From Pandoraea nosoerga (GTDB lineage: Bacteria > Pseudomonadota > Gammaproteobacteria > Burkholderiales > Burkholderiaceae): a stretch of DNA of 64,000 bases. The stretch's first letter is position 1. Every line of letters starts with the position of its first letter. Both the position numbers and the translations under genes were made by a program. Of the stretch, positions 17,045-25,869 are shown one piece after another. The notes beneath the pieces are model-generated. The model was not told the origin of the DNA and did not search any database. It saw only the letters and a program-made list of their open reading frames with translations. The stretch lies in contig NZ_CABPSC010000014.1 in the NCBI RefSeq assembly GCF_902459585.1, forward strand, positions 1-64,000, in the 5' to 3' direction.

Positions 17045-19933
17045 ATGAACAGCATCCATCCGCGCACGTCGGGGGCGAGTGCAAAGGCCACTCAAGTCAC
17101 GGCATCGGCACGCTCACCGCACACATGTGATCTTGCACTCACTCGTCTGCGTGTCTCGATTGTCGTCGCTGCGCTAGGTTTCGTTGCGAACTCTGGACCG
17201 GCACAGGCGCAAAGTTCCGGTGGCTTGGGCGGTTACATCAACCCCAACGCTCCCAACGGCGCCGATGGGAATATCGCCGGGGGCGATGGCGGAGCGCAGG
17301 GTGTCGACGGCGAGAGTGTATCTGGCGTACTGAATTCAATGGGAGGAGCCGGGGGGCGCGGGACGTTCATAGGACCCACCGGAGTCATTACCGGAAACGC
17401 TGGCGGCGACGGGTCAGGCGCATTCATATCAGGGAATTGGATTTGGAGCGGGTATGGAGCGGGCGGTGGCGGCGGTGCTGCAGCGCTTTCAGGCGCCGAC
17501 CTGTTCCTGGACAGCCATAGCACGTTCGTTGGCGGACACGGCGGTCATGGCGGAGCCAGCGCTGCTTACAAGCCAAATGTCGGCGCCACTGAAGGTTCAT
17601 CCGGAGGAGGTGGTGGTGGCGCGGGCGGTGATGGGGCAGACGTTCTCTCGGGACTTGCCACGCTTCTCCCAGGCGCCACTATCAACGGTGGTGCGGGAGG
17701 AGACGGCGGAGACAGCAGCACCTACGGGGGTGGCGCTGGTGCAGGCGGTGACGGTGGCGTTGGTGTTCACCTCCTGGGTGTTTCCGCCCTCCATAACAAG
17801 GGAAGCATTGTTGGTGGCACCGGCGGACTTGGAGGGTATCGGTATTATGCGTACAACAGTATCGAAAGCTACGGGGCCTCAGGCGCAGGTGGCGTTGGCG
17901 TGCTCGCGGACGGTGGCAACTCGATCATTAACGCAGGCACAATTGCCGGTGGTATGAGCGGTGATGGCGTGACCCGCGCCCCGGCGATTCTCTTTGCAGG
18001 TAGCAATAATTCGCTGGAGCTTTGGGCAGGGTCCGCTATTTCCGGAAACGTTGATGCGACGGCGGGCACGAACAATGCCCTCATCCTCGGGGGCGCCACG
18101 GATTCGAGTTTTGACCTCTCGCAGATCGGTCTCACCGCGCAGTATCGCGGCTTCCGCGTTTTCAGGAAAACCGGCACGAGTCTCTGGACGTTGACCGGAA
18201 CCGGCGCGTCGATCACACCATGGAGCGTTGAAGCGGGGACGCTGCAAGTTGGCAGCGATGCCAGCCCGAACACCCTACTCAACGGTGATGTACAGGTCGA
18301 CAGTGCTGGTACGCTGCGCGGTCGTGGCACGATTGTTGGCAATGTCACAAACAATGGCATCGTGCGCCCGGGTGCTTCCATCGGTACGCTGACCATCGAT
18401 GGCAATTACGTCCAAAATGCCAACGCGACATTGCTCGTCGACGTATCGAATGCCCCGACCACGAAGGGGCAGACAAGCGACACCGGCTACAGCCGATTGG
18501 TCGTTACCGGCAACGTCACCCTCAGTCCCGGCGCCAGCATCAGCCTGAGTGGTACCGGCGCCGCTTACGGTTTTGCCCTCGCGCAGCGCTTCGTGGTGAT
18601 CCAGGCGAGGACTGGTGCTACCGTGAGCTACAACGCCGGTTTGCTGAACTACGGCGTGAGCGATGCACGTTATGCGCTTACGGGCGCCGACGTGACGGAC
18701 GCTGCGTCGGGGGCGAGGAACCTGGTCGTCACCGTAGGCGCTCAGCCCGCTGAGCCGACAATTCCTTCCGATGCGGGTGCCACCCCGTCGATCCCGTCAC
18801 CGATCCGGCCAACCACGCCCGCTGCTATCGCCTCGCTTGGCGGCCTGCAAAGCTACACTGGGGTCGGCAATCTTGCGCTGCTCAATCTTTACAATGCGTC
18901 GCTTGCTATTGGCAGCGTGAGCGAAGCCAATCATGCGGGGGCACAGCTATCGCCTGCGCACCAACTTGCCGCCTCACGGGCGGCCGCCGCGCCGACGTTC
19001 AACACGTTGAGCCTTGTGGGCGCCCGCGCCGACTCGTTGCGTCTGGCGCAGTCCGGGAGTCGCGGTATCGCCACGGGCGATGGCGCACCGGTGTTCGGTC
19101 TATGGGGGCAGGGCTTTGGCGGTCATGCGAGTCAGGGCATGGTTGACGACATCGCAGGCTACAGCGCGAACTACGGCGGTCTGATGCTCGGCGTCGACCG
19201 GGCGCTCGGCGACAAATGGCTGGCGGGCGGCGTATTCTCGTTCAGCCACACGAAAATCAACGGTTCGGACGACAACTCGGGCACTTCAACGCAGGTCAAC
19301 GGCTATGGCCTGCTCGCTTACGCCAGCTATTTTGGTTCGCCGTGGTATGTGAACCTGTCCGGCGGCGTCGTGCAGCAGCGTTACAACACCACGCGCGTGA
19401 TGGATTTCACGGGATTCTCCGGTGTCGCGAAGGGTGCGTTTTCCGGACAGCAGTACGTCGCGCGCACCGAGTTCGGGTATCCACTTGCGCTGGGCAGCGG
19501 CACGCTCACGCCGCTCGCGAGCCTGACCTATAGCTATCTGCATCAAGGCAGCTATACGGAGACCGGAGGCAACGGTGCGGCACTCTCCGTTGGCACGGCA
19601 CACACCAGTTCGCTTCGCAGTGCATTGGGCGCACGACTGGAGAAGGCGTATGCGACACGTTATGGCGACATCATGCCGTTCGTGCAGGTGCAGTGGATTC
19701 ATGAGTTCGTGAACTCGCGTGCGCTCACCGGTGCGAGCTATGCCGGTGACTTCACCGGCGAGACCGCCTTCACCGCAGTCGGTCCGTCACCGGTTCGTGA
19801 TCTGGCTGACATCACGCTAGGGGCGACGCTGATGCGTCGGAACAATCTCTCACTCACCGCTCGCTATGAACTTCAGGTGGGCGCGCGGTTCGTTTCCCAA
19901 ACGGGTAGCCTGCGGTTGCAGCAGCGGTTCTGA
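17045..19933 (+). CDS. autotransporter with glycine-rich passenger (type Va secretion)
   Basis: A 962-residue outer-membrane protein. A long N-terminal extension precedes the hydrophobic signal core ('RVSIVVAALGFVANSGPAQA', cleavage after about residue 56). The passenger begins with about 230 residues of very Gly-rich repeats (GGAGGDGG-type), then a beta-helix region with autotransporter-repeat features ('WSVEAGTLQVG', 'GDVQVDSAGTLRGRGTIVGNVTNNGIVRPGASIGTLTIDGNYVQ'), and a Pro-rich linker near 585-600. The last approximately 280 residues form the 12-strand beta-barrel translocator ('VFGLWGQGFGGHASQG ... GLMLGVDRAL'), ending in a terminal Phe as required for BAM recognition. The start is the ATG after a GGGGA ribosome site. 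The ligand or function of the passenger is unknown; adhesion is a common role. Confidence 0.88.
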   Translation: MNSIHPRTSGASAKATQVTASARSPHTCDLALTRLRVSIVVAALGFVANSGPAQAQSSGGLGGYINPNAPNGADGNIAGGDGGAQGVDGESVSGVLNSMGGAGGRGTFIGPTGVITGNAGGDGSGAFISGNWIWSGYGAGGGGGAAALSGADLFLDSHSTFVGGHGGHGGASAAYKPNVGATEGSSGGGGGGAGGDGADVLSGLATLLPGATINGGAGGDGGDSSTYGGGAGAGGDGGVGVHLLGVSALHNKGSIVGGTGGLGGYRYYAYNSIESYGASGAGGVGVLADGGNSIINAGTIAGGMSGDGVTRAPAILFAGSNNSLELWAGSAISGNVDATAGTNNALILGGATDSSFDLSQIGLTAQYRGFRVFRKTGTSLWTLTGTGASITPWSVEAGTLQVGSDASPNTLLNGDVQVDSAGTLRGRGTIVGNVTNNGIVRPGASIGTLTIDGNYVQNANATLLVDVSNAPTTKGQTSDTGYSRLVVTGNVTLSPGASISLSGTGAAYGFALAQRFVVIQARTGATVSYNAGLLNYGVSDARYALTGADVTDAASGARNLVVTVGAQPAEPTIPSDAGATPSIPSPIRPTTPAAIASLGGLQSYTGVGNLALLNLYNASLAIGSVSEANHAGAQLSPAHQLAASRAAAAPTFNTLSLVGARADSLRLAQSGSRGIATGDGAPVFGLWGQGFGGHASQGMVDDIAGYSANYGGLMLGVDRALGDKWLAGGVFSFSHTKINGSDDNSGTSTQVNGYGLLAYASYFGSPWYVNLSGGVVQQRYNTTRVMDFTGFSGVAKGAFSGQQYVARTEFGYPLALGSGTLTPLASLTYSYLHQGSYTETGGNGAALSVGTAHTSSLRSALGARLEKAYATRYGDIMPFVQVQWIHEFVNSRALTGASYAGDFTGETAFTAVGPSPVRDLADITLGATLMRRNNLSLTARYELQVGARFVSQTGSLRLQQRF

Positions 19934-19988
19934 GGCGCTGGCGTGCTGTGGTGCGGTGCGACGCAAGGGCGCGCTTGCAACGGCGTGC

Positions 19989-20900
19989 CTATCGATGAAA
20001 ATCGCCCGCCGCTTCAGGCTGATACAGCACCTTCTCGATCCGGATGCAACGCGTGCGCTCGCGCACCCGCCAGTCGATGACATCGCCCTCCCGGTAGCCG
20101 AGAATCGCGGAGCCCACCTCTGAGCGGACCGACAGTTTCCTGGCGCTGCCGTCGGCGTCCTGCGGGTAGACCAGGTCCACCTCCATTTTCTCGTCGTCCA
20201 GATGCAGCACCGCCCGCGAGTTCATCGTGATCACGTCGCCGGCGACTTCCCGCGCGCCGACGATGACGGCTCGTTCGATTTCGTGCTCGAGTTCGACCAC
20301 TTCGGGGCCCGGCTCCCGCGCCACCAGACGCCTGAGCCGCGTCTGATCGATTTCCGTGACGTAAATATCCGACGGCCCGCCGAGCGCGCCTTCGCGCAGG
20401 CGTTGGAGATAACGCTCCGAGCGCATGACGTATGACTTGAGCGTTGGCGTCTCGGTGTCGAGCACGAAGCCGCAGCGCAGAAAGGCCTTGAGCGAGCGCG
20501 TGTTGTCCGGGTGAATCTTCGCGATGACCTTCTGGGCGCGCATATCGAAAAACGCGAGCTTCATGCCTTCGCGCAGGGCGCTCGCGCCGAGCCTGCGGCC
20601 CCAGTTGTCGCGATTTCCGATCACCAGGACGATCTCGCAGTCCGAACCGGTCTTCACGAGGCGCACGAATCCCACCGGCTGGTCGTGCCGGTCGCACGCC
20701 ATGAAGAATCGGCCGCCCTGGTTGAACAGATGCGTGAGGATCGGCAACTGGACGCGATCCACGACTTGCTCGATGAAACGGCAGACGTGACGCGAATCGC
20801 TCAGATAGCGGACGACATTTTCGTCTTCCAGCCAGTCCATCAGATTTCGCGCGTTGGCCCGGGTGATCTCCGGGCAAAGAGAAATGAAAGGCTCGCTCAT
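19989..20900 (-). CDS. GNAT acetyltransferase fused to a Rnk/GreA-GreB C-terminal domain
   Basis: A 303-residue two-domain protein. The N-terminal half (about 1-165) is a GNAT fold with 'PVGFVRLVKTGSDCEIVLVIGNRDNWGRRLGASALREGMKLAFF' and 'IHPDNTRSLKAFLRCGF', the usual acetyl-CoA-site and strand-7 region. The C-terminal half (about 170-300) matches the regulator of nucleoside diphosphate kinase/GreA-GreB C-terminal fold: 'VTEIDQTRLRRLV', 'VVELEHEIERAVIV', 'NSRAVLHLDD', 'VGSAILGYREGDVIDWRV'. The Rnk half probably contacts RNA polymerase. The fused arrangement could acetylate or modulate a polymerase-linked target. The start is the ATG at 20900; an upstream in-frame TTG is less likely. Confidence 0.85.
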   Translation of the reverse strand: MSEPFISLCPEITRANARNLMDWLEDENVVRYLSDSRHVCRFIEQVVDRVQLPILTHLFNQGGRFFMACDRHDQPVGFVRLVKTGSDCEIVLVIGNRDNWGRRLGASALREGMKLAFFDMRAQKVIAKIHPDNTRSLKAFLRCGFVLDTETPTLKSYVMRSERYLQRLREGALGGPSDIYVTEIDQTRLRRLVAREPGPEVVELEHEIERAVIVGAREVAGDVITMNSRAVLHLDDEKMEVDLVYPQDADGSARKLSVRSEVGSAILGYREGDVIDWRVRERTRCIRIEKVLYQPEAAGDFHR

Positions 20901-21096
20901 CTTCGCCACACGGGGTTGCAAGAATGAAAGCCTTTCACGGCTGCGGCCATGACGGTTCTTTCGACAGAGCGGCCATTCTAAGGCATCCGAACGAAAGGCG
21001 CGAGCCGCGCACGCCGCGCGGGCTGCGGCGGGCCCCCTTGGGGCGGCGGACCCGCCCCTGCGCGCGGCGTTGCGCGCGAGCCGGGCGGTGCGCGAT

Positions 21097-21249
21097 CTAA
21101 GGCTCGTTACGTCGCGTATCGAACGTGGCGTGGCCGCAGTGCGGGCAGCGGGGAATCGTGTGCCCCTTTGTCACGTGCGTCGTGCGATGGCAGTGGGCGC
21201 ACCGGAAGTCTCCCGTCTGTTCGGCTTTTTCGCCGGCTTTGGCGGACAT
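21097..21249 (-). CDS. 50-residue zinc-ribbon protein
   Basis: A small frame with two CxxC knuckles, 'CAHCHRTTH' (17-25) and 'CPHCGHATF' (35-43), spaced as in a rubredoxin-like zinc ribbon, preceded by a charged Lys/Glu-rich N-terminus. It starts 17 bp after the CBS-protein stop on the same strand, with a GGGAG upstream, so it is likely the second gene of that operon. The function is unknown; proteins like this bind nucleic acid or act as redox or metal-sensing partners. Confidence 0.75.
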   Translation of the reverse strand: MSAKAGEKAEQTGDFRCAHCHRTTHVTKGHTIPRCPHCGHATFDTRRNEP

Positions 21250-21266
21250 GGCAGGAGGCTCCCGGT

Positions 21267-21737
21267 TCAGCGGTTCGGCTCCGACGGCGACGACACCTCG
21301 GCGACCATCTTGCCGCAGGTGGCTTCGTCCGCGGCCTTGGTCGCGATGTCGCCCATCGAGACCATGCCGACGAGCTTCTGGTTGTCATCCACGACCGGCA
21401 TGCGGCGAATCTGTTCGCGGCACATGGTGTCGCAGGCCTGCTCGACGGTGTCGCCCTCGCGGCACCACGTGGTGCCTTCCGACATGGCGTCGCCCACCTT
21501 GGAGTCGGCGCTCTTGCCGGAGGCGACGCATCGCACCGAAATGTCCCGGTCGGTGATCATGCCTTCCAGATGGCCGTCGGCGCACACCGGCAGCGCACCG
21601 ATGTTCAGGTCCGCCATCAGTTTTGCGGCATGCTGGATCGTGTCCTCACGGCGCACGAATGCGGGATCGCGAGTCATCACGTCGCGCAGGAATTGACCGG
21701 ACGGCGAACGCGACTGTTGCGACTGGTGTGTTTGCAT
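21267..21737 (-). CDS. CBS-pair domain protein
   Basis: A 156-residue protein consisting of two CBS motifs (about 17-72 and 80-140): 'LRDVMTRDPAFVRREDTIQHAAKLMADLNIGALPVCADGHLEGMITDRDISVRCVASG' and 'VGDAMSEGTTWCREGDTVEQACDTMCREQIRRMPVVDDNQKLVGMVSMGDIATKA'. Stand-alone CBS pairs bind adenine nucleotides and act as energy sensors. A very strong GGAGGAAT ribosome site precedes the ATG at 21737. Four Cys residues are scattered through the second half. It is probably co-transcribed with the zinc-ribbon gene. Confidence 0.9.
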   Translation of the reverse strand: MQTHQSQQSRSPSGQFLRDVMTRDPAFVRREDTIQHAAKLMADLNIGALPVCADGHLEGMITDRDISVRCVASGKSADSKVGDAMSEGTTWCREGDTVEQACDTMCREQIRRMPVVDDNQKLVGMVSMGDIATKAADEATCGKMVAEVSSPSEPNR

Positions 21738-22198
21738 GGTGGATTCCTCCGAAAGGGGCCCCGCTCGCGAGCGGCGGGACCGGATGAAAAGGCGCTGAGC
21801 GAAGGGACTTCGCCACGCGCTCCACACCGCCGCATATTGTGTGCCACTACGCGACGTTGCCGGACGTCCGGATGCCGCGCGAGGCCGCCGGGGGCGTCGG
21901 GCGGAATTTGCATCGCGTTGCACATTTCGCCCGGTCGGGCTCGGCATGCCCTACGGGCATGCGACGCGCTTCTCACGCGCTCTCGCTCGTCCTTACGCGC
22001 TCTCGCGCGCCCCGGGGGCGGCCGCGTCCCACCGATGCCGCCGGGGGAATTTCGGCTAGTATGCGAACCAGACGCCGTGCGAACGCACGCGTCGTATCGC
22101 CGTTCGGCGCCATTCGAAGCCTTGCCGGCCGTCACGGGTGACGGCGTGGGCTCGAGCCGTGCGCGGGCCGTCGGCGCGGCCATCGTCAGGGAGCGGGA
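21738..22198. other. divergent intergenic region, no gene
   Basis: This 461-bp stretch between the CBS operon and the secreted-protein gene is dominated by high-GC, Arg/Ala-coding noise. No hairpin with U-tail and no clear promoter pair was found. Confidence 0.35.
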
Positions 22199-22798
22199 AT
22201 GATGTTCAATCGTGGAATGGGCCGTGCCATGCTGATGGCCGCTTGCGTGGTGCTGCCGACTTGGGCGGCAAGCGCGTGGGCACAGGCGGCGGGGGCCTCG
22301 GGGGCAGCGTCGGTGGTGACGTTGCGTGGCGTGTCCTACGAGCATCGATGGTCCAAGGACGGGCAGAACGAATTCACGCCGAAGGGACAGGCGGATCTCG
22401 CCTCATGGACCGATATGGTCACCGTCAACGTCCACGACGGCGTTTCGAGCGGCGAGCAGTTGGCCGATATGGCCAACAAGGTGCTGAGCAACTACCAGCG
22501 CAACGGCAAGGTGTTGCGCACCGACTCGAAGGCGCGCACCGCCGAGCGTGCCGCCGAGCACCTCATCGTGGCGGTGCTGGGCGCGCCGGACTTCCTCGAG
22601 GTGGCCTTTGCGCGCTTCCTGCTGCTCGACGGCAAAGGCGTCGTCGCGGTGTATTCGCACCGCGTCTACGGCAAGCCGGCTGGCCCTGCAATGAGCGACT
22701 GGTTAAACGCCAACGGAGCGCAAGTGGAGAAGGATCTGATGGCGTGGAAGACGGTCCCCGCGCCGGCAGCGCTGGCGCGTCTGCCTCAGAGCCGGTAA
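22199..22798 (+). CDS. secreted hypothetical protein
   Basis: A 199-residue protein with a Sec signal peptide ('AMLMAACVVLPTWAASAWAQA', cleavage after about 29) and a mature domain containing 'VVTLRGVSYEHRWSKDGQNEFTPKGQADLASWTDMVTVNVHDG', 'ADMANKVLSNYQRNGKVLRTDS' and 'FARFLLLDGKGVVAVYSHRVYG'. The family is not recognised; the alpha/beta mature domain has no catalytic motif I can name. Two adjacent ATGs follow a GGGAGCGGGA ribosome site. It is probably periplasmic. The next gene on the same strand is far away. Confidence 0.75.
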   Translation: MMFNRGMGRAMLMAACVVLPTWAASAWAQAAGASGAASVVTLRGVSYEHRWSKDGQNEFTPKGQADLASWTDMVTVNVHDGVSSGEQLADMANKVLSNYQRNGKVLRTDSKARTAERAAEHLIVAVLGAPDFLEVAFARFLLLDGKGVVAVYSHRVYGKPAGPAMSDWLNANGAQVEKDLMAWKTVPAPAALARLPQSR

Positions 22799-22937
22799 CG
22801 GGCGCGGCCCGCGCGCAACGGCACATTGGCGAGCGGTGCGCCGAGCACGTTTCGCGCCAACGATGGACTCGCCGTTCCGATAGCCCGAGCGCCGGCCGCA
22901 GACCCTCGCGCGGGCTGGCTCGACCGCTCGGCCCGTA

Positions 22938-23432
22938 TCACCTGAACGTATGCAGATACGCGATGAGATCCGCGACCTTGCGTTCGTTGCCGATGCCCCA
23001 GAAGCGCATCTTGGTGCCAGGCACGGTCTTGCCCGGATTCGCGATGAACGCGGCGAGCGTCTTGTCGTCCCATACGATGCCGGACTGCTTCATCGCTTTC
23101 GAATATTCGTAGTCGGACAGGCTTGCCGCGCGGCGTTTGGCCAGACCGTTGAGTTGGGGGCCGAAGCCCGATGCGGCCATCGGCCCGACCGAATGGCAAG
23201 ACGCGCAGCGCGACGCGAACAACGCCTTGCCCGCTTCGATGTCGCCGGCCGCGCGTGCCGGCGTGGCGAATGCCGTCAGCGCGAGCGCCAGGGCGCCGGA
23301 CGCGGCACAGGCGGCGCGAGCAATGCGACGGAAGCTGCTGGAGCGGCGGGGTGCGCGAGCGCCGCGGCCTCGCGCGGTGCGGGCAAACGGAGCGGGCGGC
23401 AGGGCCGAATCGGCGCGGGGCGGGAAAGTCAT
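22938..23432 (-). CDS. class I c-type cytochrome
   Basis: A 164-residue exported cytochrome c. A long Arg-rich N-region and hydrophobic core ('AACAASGALALALTAFATPARAA') form the signal. The haem site is CASCH (about 90-94) with the distal Met in 'VPGTKMRFWG', and 'ADLIAYLHTF' is the classical C-terminal helix. It most resembles the cytochrome c-550/c2 group of small soluble electron carriers. The N-terminus is uncertain because the ATG at 23432 lacks a clear ribosome site. Confidence 0.88.
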   Translation of the reverse strand: MTFPPRADSALPPAPFARTARGRGARAPRRSSSFRRIARAACAASGALALALTAFATPARAAGDIEAGKALFASRCASCHSVGPMAASGFGPQLNGLAKRRAASLSDYEYSKAMKQSGIVWDDKTLAAFIANPGKTVPGTKMRFWGIGNERKVADLIAYLHTFR

Positions 23433-23453
23433 CGGATGGCGTGATGCGACAGG

Positions 23454-23523
23454 GGGGCTTTCTGGGGCTTGCCGGGGCTTTCCGGGCCCTTCCGGGCCCT
23501 TCCGGGGCCTTCCGGGGCCTTCG
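23454..23523. repeat. 10-bp tandem repeat, seven units
   Basis: Seven consecutive 10-mers of the form ggggcyttcc / gggcccttcc lie just upstream of the cytochrome c gene (on its 5' side). Units at 23484 and 23494 are identical, as are most of those at 23504 and 23514. The remaining 23524-23664 is featureless. Confidence 0.75.
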
Positions 23524-23664
23524 GCAACGAGCCGCTAACTTACCCGTTTCCGTCGCGCCAGGCCAGCGTTTCCGATGCGACGGCATGCGACATCGTGTCG
23601 CGGCCCGGCTCGCGCCCTCAAGCGCACGCGAGCCGGTTCAGCCGGTCCGTCGGTGGGCCGAAAC

Positions 23665-24465
23665 TCAGGACGCTGCGATCTTGGTCACGCTGTCAGGCAG
23701 GTCACGGCCATGATATTTCTTGTAGATCGCGTTGAGCTTGCCGTTCCTGAGATTGGTCTTCACCCAGTTGTTGATCCACTCCTTGAGCGCCGGCTGATTC
23801 TTGTTCAGCGCGATGCCCAGATCGAACTCCTTTTGCGCAAACTTCAGCTCGAGGTGCTTGTCCGGCGCGCGCTTTTGCATTTCGCCCAGATTCGACGGCG
23901 TGCTCGAGAAGATGTCGACCTGACCGGTCACCATCGACGTGATCAGCGTAGCGTCGTCTTCGTAGCGCACGATCTGCGCGCCCTTGGCGTTCTGCGTGGT
24001 CAGCGTGTCGTTGACGGTCGCACGCGTGAGCCCGATGCGTTTGCCGTTCAGATCCTCGTAACCCTTGATCGGAATGTTCTTGGGGCCGCCCACGATGATC
24101 GAGATGACGGCATACGGCACCGAGAAGTCGACCACCTGCGCCCGTTCGGGCGTGATCGACAGGTCGGCCACCACGATGTCGGCACGATTGGCTTGCAGCG
24201 TCGGCACGCGCGCCGCGTTCGTGACCGATACGATGTCGAGTTTCACGCCCAGGTCCTTTGCCAGCAGTTCGGCCGTCTCCACGTCCGAGCCCACCGGCTT
24301 GAGATTGGCGTCGGCGTATGAGTACAGCGGCGTGCCCATGGCGATCGCCACACGAATCTTGCCGGCCTTCCTGATGTCGTCGAGCTGATCGGCCAGCGCG
24401 GCGTGCGCCATCGCACCGAGCAGGACGGCGGCACAGGCCTGGACGAAGCGCGTCTTGAGTTTCAT
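23665..24465 (-). CDS. polar amino-acid ABC transporter, substrate-binding protein
   Basis: A 266-residue periplasmic family-3 solute-binding protein with signal peptide 'FVQACAAVLLGAMAHAALA' (cleavage about 26). The mature domain has 'KAGKIRVAIAMGTPLYSYADANLKPVGSDVETAELLAKDLGVKLDIVSV' and 'ADIVVADLSITPERAQVVDFSVPYAVISIIVGG', the lobe signatures of amino-acid binders. The atypical Asp/Leu pattern around the ligand site prevents naming the substrate. It has an AAGGAG ribosome site and is the last gene of a four-gene leftward operon. Confidence 0.92.
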   Translation of the reverse strand: MKLKTRFVQACAAVLLGAMAHAALADQLDDIRKAGKIRVAIAMGTPLYSYADANLKPVGSDVETAELLAKDLGVKLDIVSVTNAARVPTLQANRADIVVADLSITPERAQVVDFSVPYAVISIIVGGPKNIPIKGYEDLNGKRIGLTRATVNDTLTTQNAKGAQIVRYEDDATLITSMVTGQVDIFSSTPSNLGEMQKRAPDKHLELKFAQKEFDLGIALNKNQPALKEWINNWVKTNLRNGKLNAIYKKYHGRDLPDSVTKIAAS

Positions 24466-24503
24466 GCTGGAGTCTCCTTGTGATGTCTGGTGAGGCAGGG
24501 GAT

Positions 24504-25232
24504 TTACAGCCCGTTCGCGAGGAAGGCGCGCAGCTCTGGCGTTTGCGGGGCGTCGAGCATCTCGCCCGGACCGACTTCCCACACCTTGCCCTGATGCATG
24601 TAGATGATCTGGTCGGCCACCCGCTTGGCGAACGCCATTTCGTGCGTGACGAGCAGCATCGTCATGCCGTCGGCGGCGAGGTCTTCCATCACGCGCAGCA
24701 CCTCGCCGGTGAGTTGCGGATCGAGCGCGGACGTCACTTCGTCGAACAGCATGACCTTCGGCGACATGGCGAGCGAGCGCGCGATCGCCACGCGCTGTTG
24801 CTGGCCGCCCGAGAGTTGCTCGGGGTAGCTCCCGGCCTTGTCGGACAGGCCCACCTGCGCGAGCACGCGCTTCGTGACGTCCTCGGCCTCGCCGCGCGGC
24901 ATGCGCTTGACGTGGCGAAGCGCGAGCATGATGTTCTCGCGCACGCTCAGGTGCGCAAACAGGTTGTAGCTCTGGAAGACGATGCCGACTTCGCGGCGCA
25001 ATCGATGCAGATCGACGTGCGGATCGTCCACGCGAATGCCGCACACTTCGATGGAGCCGTCGTCAATGGTCTCCAGGCGGTCGATGCAGCGCAGCGCCGT
25101 GCTCTTGCCCGAGCCGCTCGCGCCGATGATCGCCACCATCTTGCCGCGCTCCACTTCGAACGACACGCCCTTGAGCACGGGGTTGTCGCCGAAACGCTTG
25201 TGAATCTGGTTGACCTTAACGATTGCCGACAT
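24504..25232 (-). CDS. polar amino-acid ABC transporter, ATP-binding protein
   Basis: A 242-residue cytosolic ATPase of the HisP/GlnQ type: Walker A 'GASGSGKST' (about 38-46), the Q-loop 'GIVFQSYNLFAHLSVRENI', signature 'LSGGQQQRVAIARSLA' (134-149), Walker B 'KVMLFDEVTSALDP' and the switch His in 'LLVTHEM'. It overlaps the permease upstream by 17 bp. Confidence 0.95.
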   Translation of the reverse strand: MSAIVKVNQIHKRFGDNPVLKGVSFEVERGKMVAIIGASGSGKSTALRCIDRLETIDDGSIEVCGIRVDDPHVDLHRLRREVGIVFQSYNLFAHLSVRENIMLALRHVKRMPRGEAEDVTKRVLAQVGLSDKAGSYPEQLSGGQQQRVAIARSLAMSPKVMLFDEVTSALDPQLTGEVLRVMEDLAADGMTMLLVTHEMAFAKRVADQIIYMHQGKVWEVGPGEMLDAPQTPELRAFLANGL

Positions 25233-25869
25233 TGAGCCTGTCCTCGAGTAGCGAGCTCCAGCGCGAGAGCGGATAGCACAGCAGGAAATAGAACACCCCG
25301 ACCAGCGAAAACACGAGAAAGGGCTGGAAAATCGAGTTGTTGATGATCTGTCCCGCACGGGTAAGCTCCACGAAGCCGATCACCGACGCGAGCGAGGTCA
25401 CCTTGATGATCTGCACGAGAAAGCCGATGGTGGGCGGCAGCGACAGGCGCACCGCCTGCGGAATGATCACGAGCCGCAGCGTTTGCCAGCGCGAGAACGA
25501 CAGACACTCCGCCGCCTCCCATTGCGCACGCGGCATGGCTTGTACGCAGCCGCGCCAGATATCGCCGAGGTAGGCGCTCGTGTAGACCATCAGCGCGAGC
25601 GCGGCGGCCACGATGGCGGGCAGTTCGAAGCCGTACACCGACAAGCCGAAGTAGACGATGAAGAGCAGGATCAGCAACGGGATGCCCTGAATCGCTTCGA
25701 TGAAGACCTGCGCCGGCAGACGCAGCCAGCGGCGCGGCGAAATGCGCGCGAGCATCACCAGAAAACCGCCGGCGCTGCCGAGCACGAATGCGAGGGCCGA
25801 GAGCACGAGCGTCCAGCCGGTGGACTGCACCAGATAACCGAAATAGGTCCACGAAAAGTTGGCGATCAT
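25216..25869 (-). CDS. polar amino-acid ABC transporter, permease 2
   Basis: A 217-residue HisMQ-type permease with five membrane segments and the EAA loop 'QWEAAECLSFSRWQTLRLVIIPQAVRLSLPP' (about 118-148) that docks to the ATPase. 'VIGFVELTRAGQ' is the family C-terminal signature. The start ATG overlaps the stop of permease 1 (ATGA). Confidence 0.93.
   Translation of the reverse strand: MIANFSWTYFGYLVQSTGWTLVLSALAFVLGSAGGFLVMLARISPRRWLRLPAQVFIEAIQGIPLLILLFIVYFGLSVYGFELPAIVAAALALMVYTSAYLGDIWRGCVQAMPRAQWEAAECLSFSRWQTLRLVIIPQAVRLSLPPTIGFLVQIIKVTSLASVIGFVELTRAGQIINNSIFQPFLVFSLVGVFYFLLCYPLSRWSSLLEDRLNVGNR

Noticed and set aside
21839-22141. Short rightward frames in the CBS/secreted-protein gap
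   Set aside because: They have no ribosome sites, an Arg/Ala/Pro-rich product, and frame choice is arbitrary because all frames stay open at this GC.
23454-23523. GC-rich short repeats as a CRISPR array
   Set aside because: The units are contiguous 10-mers with no spacers. No array with repeat-spacer structure and no cas gene is present anywhere in the window.
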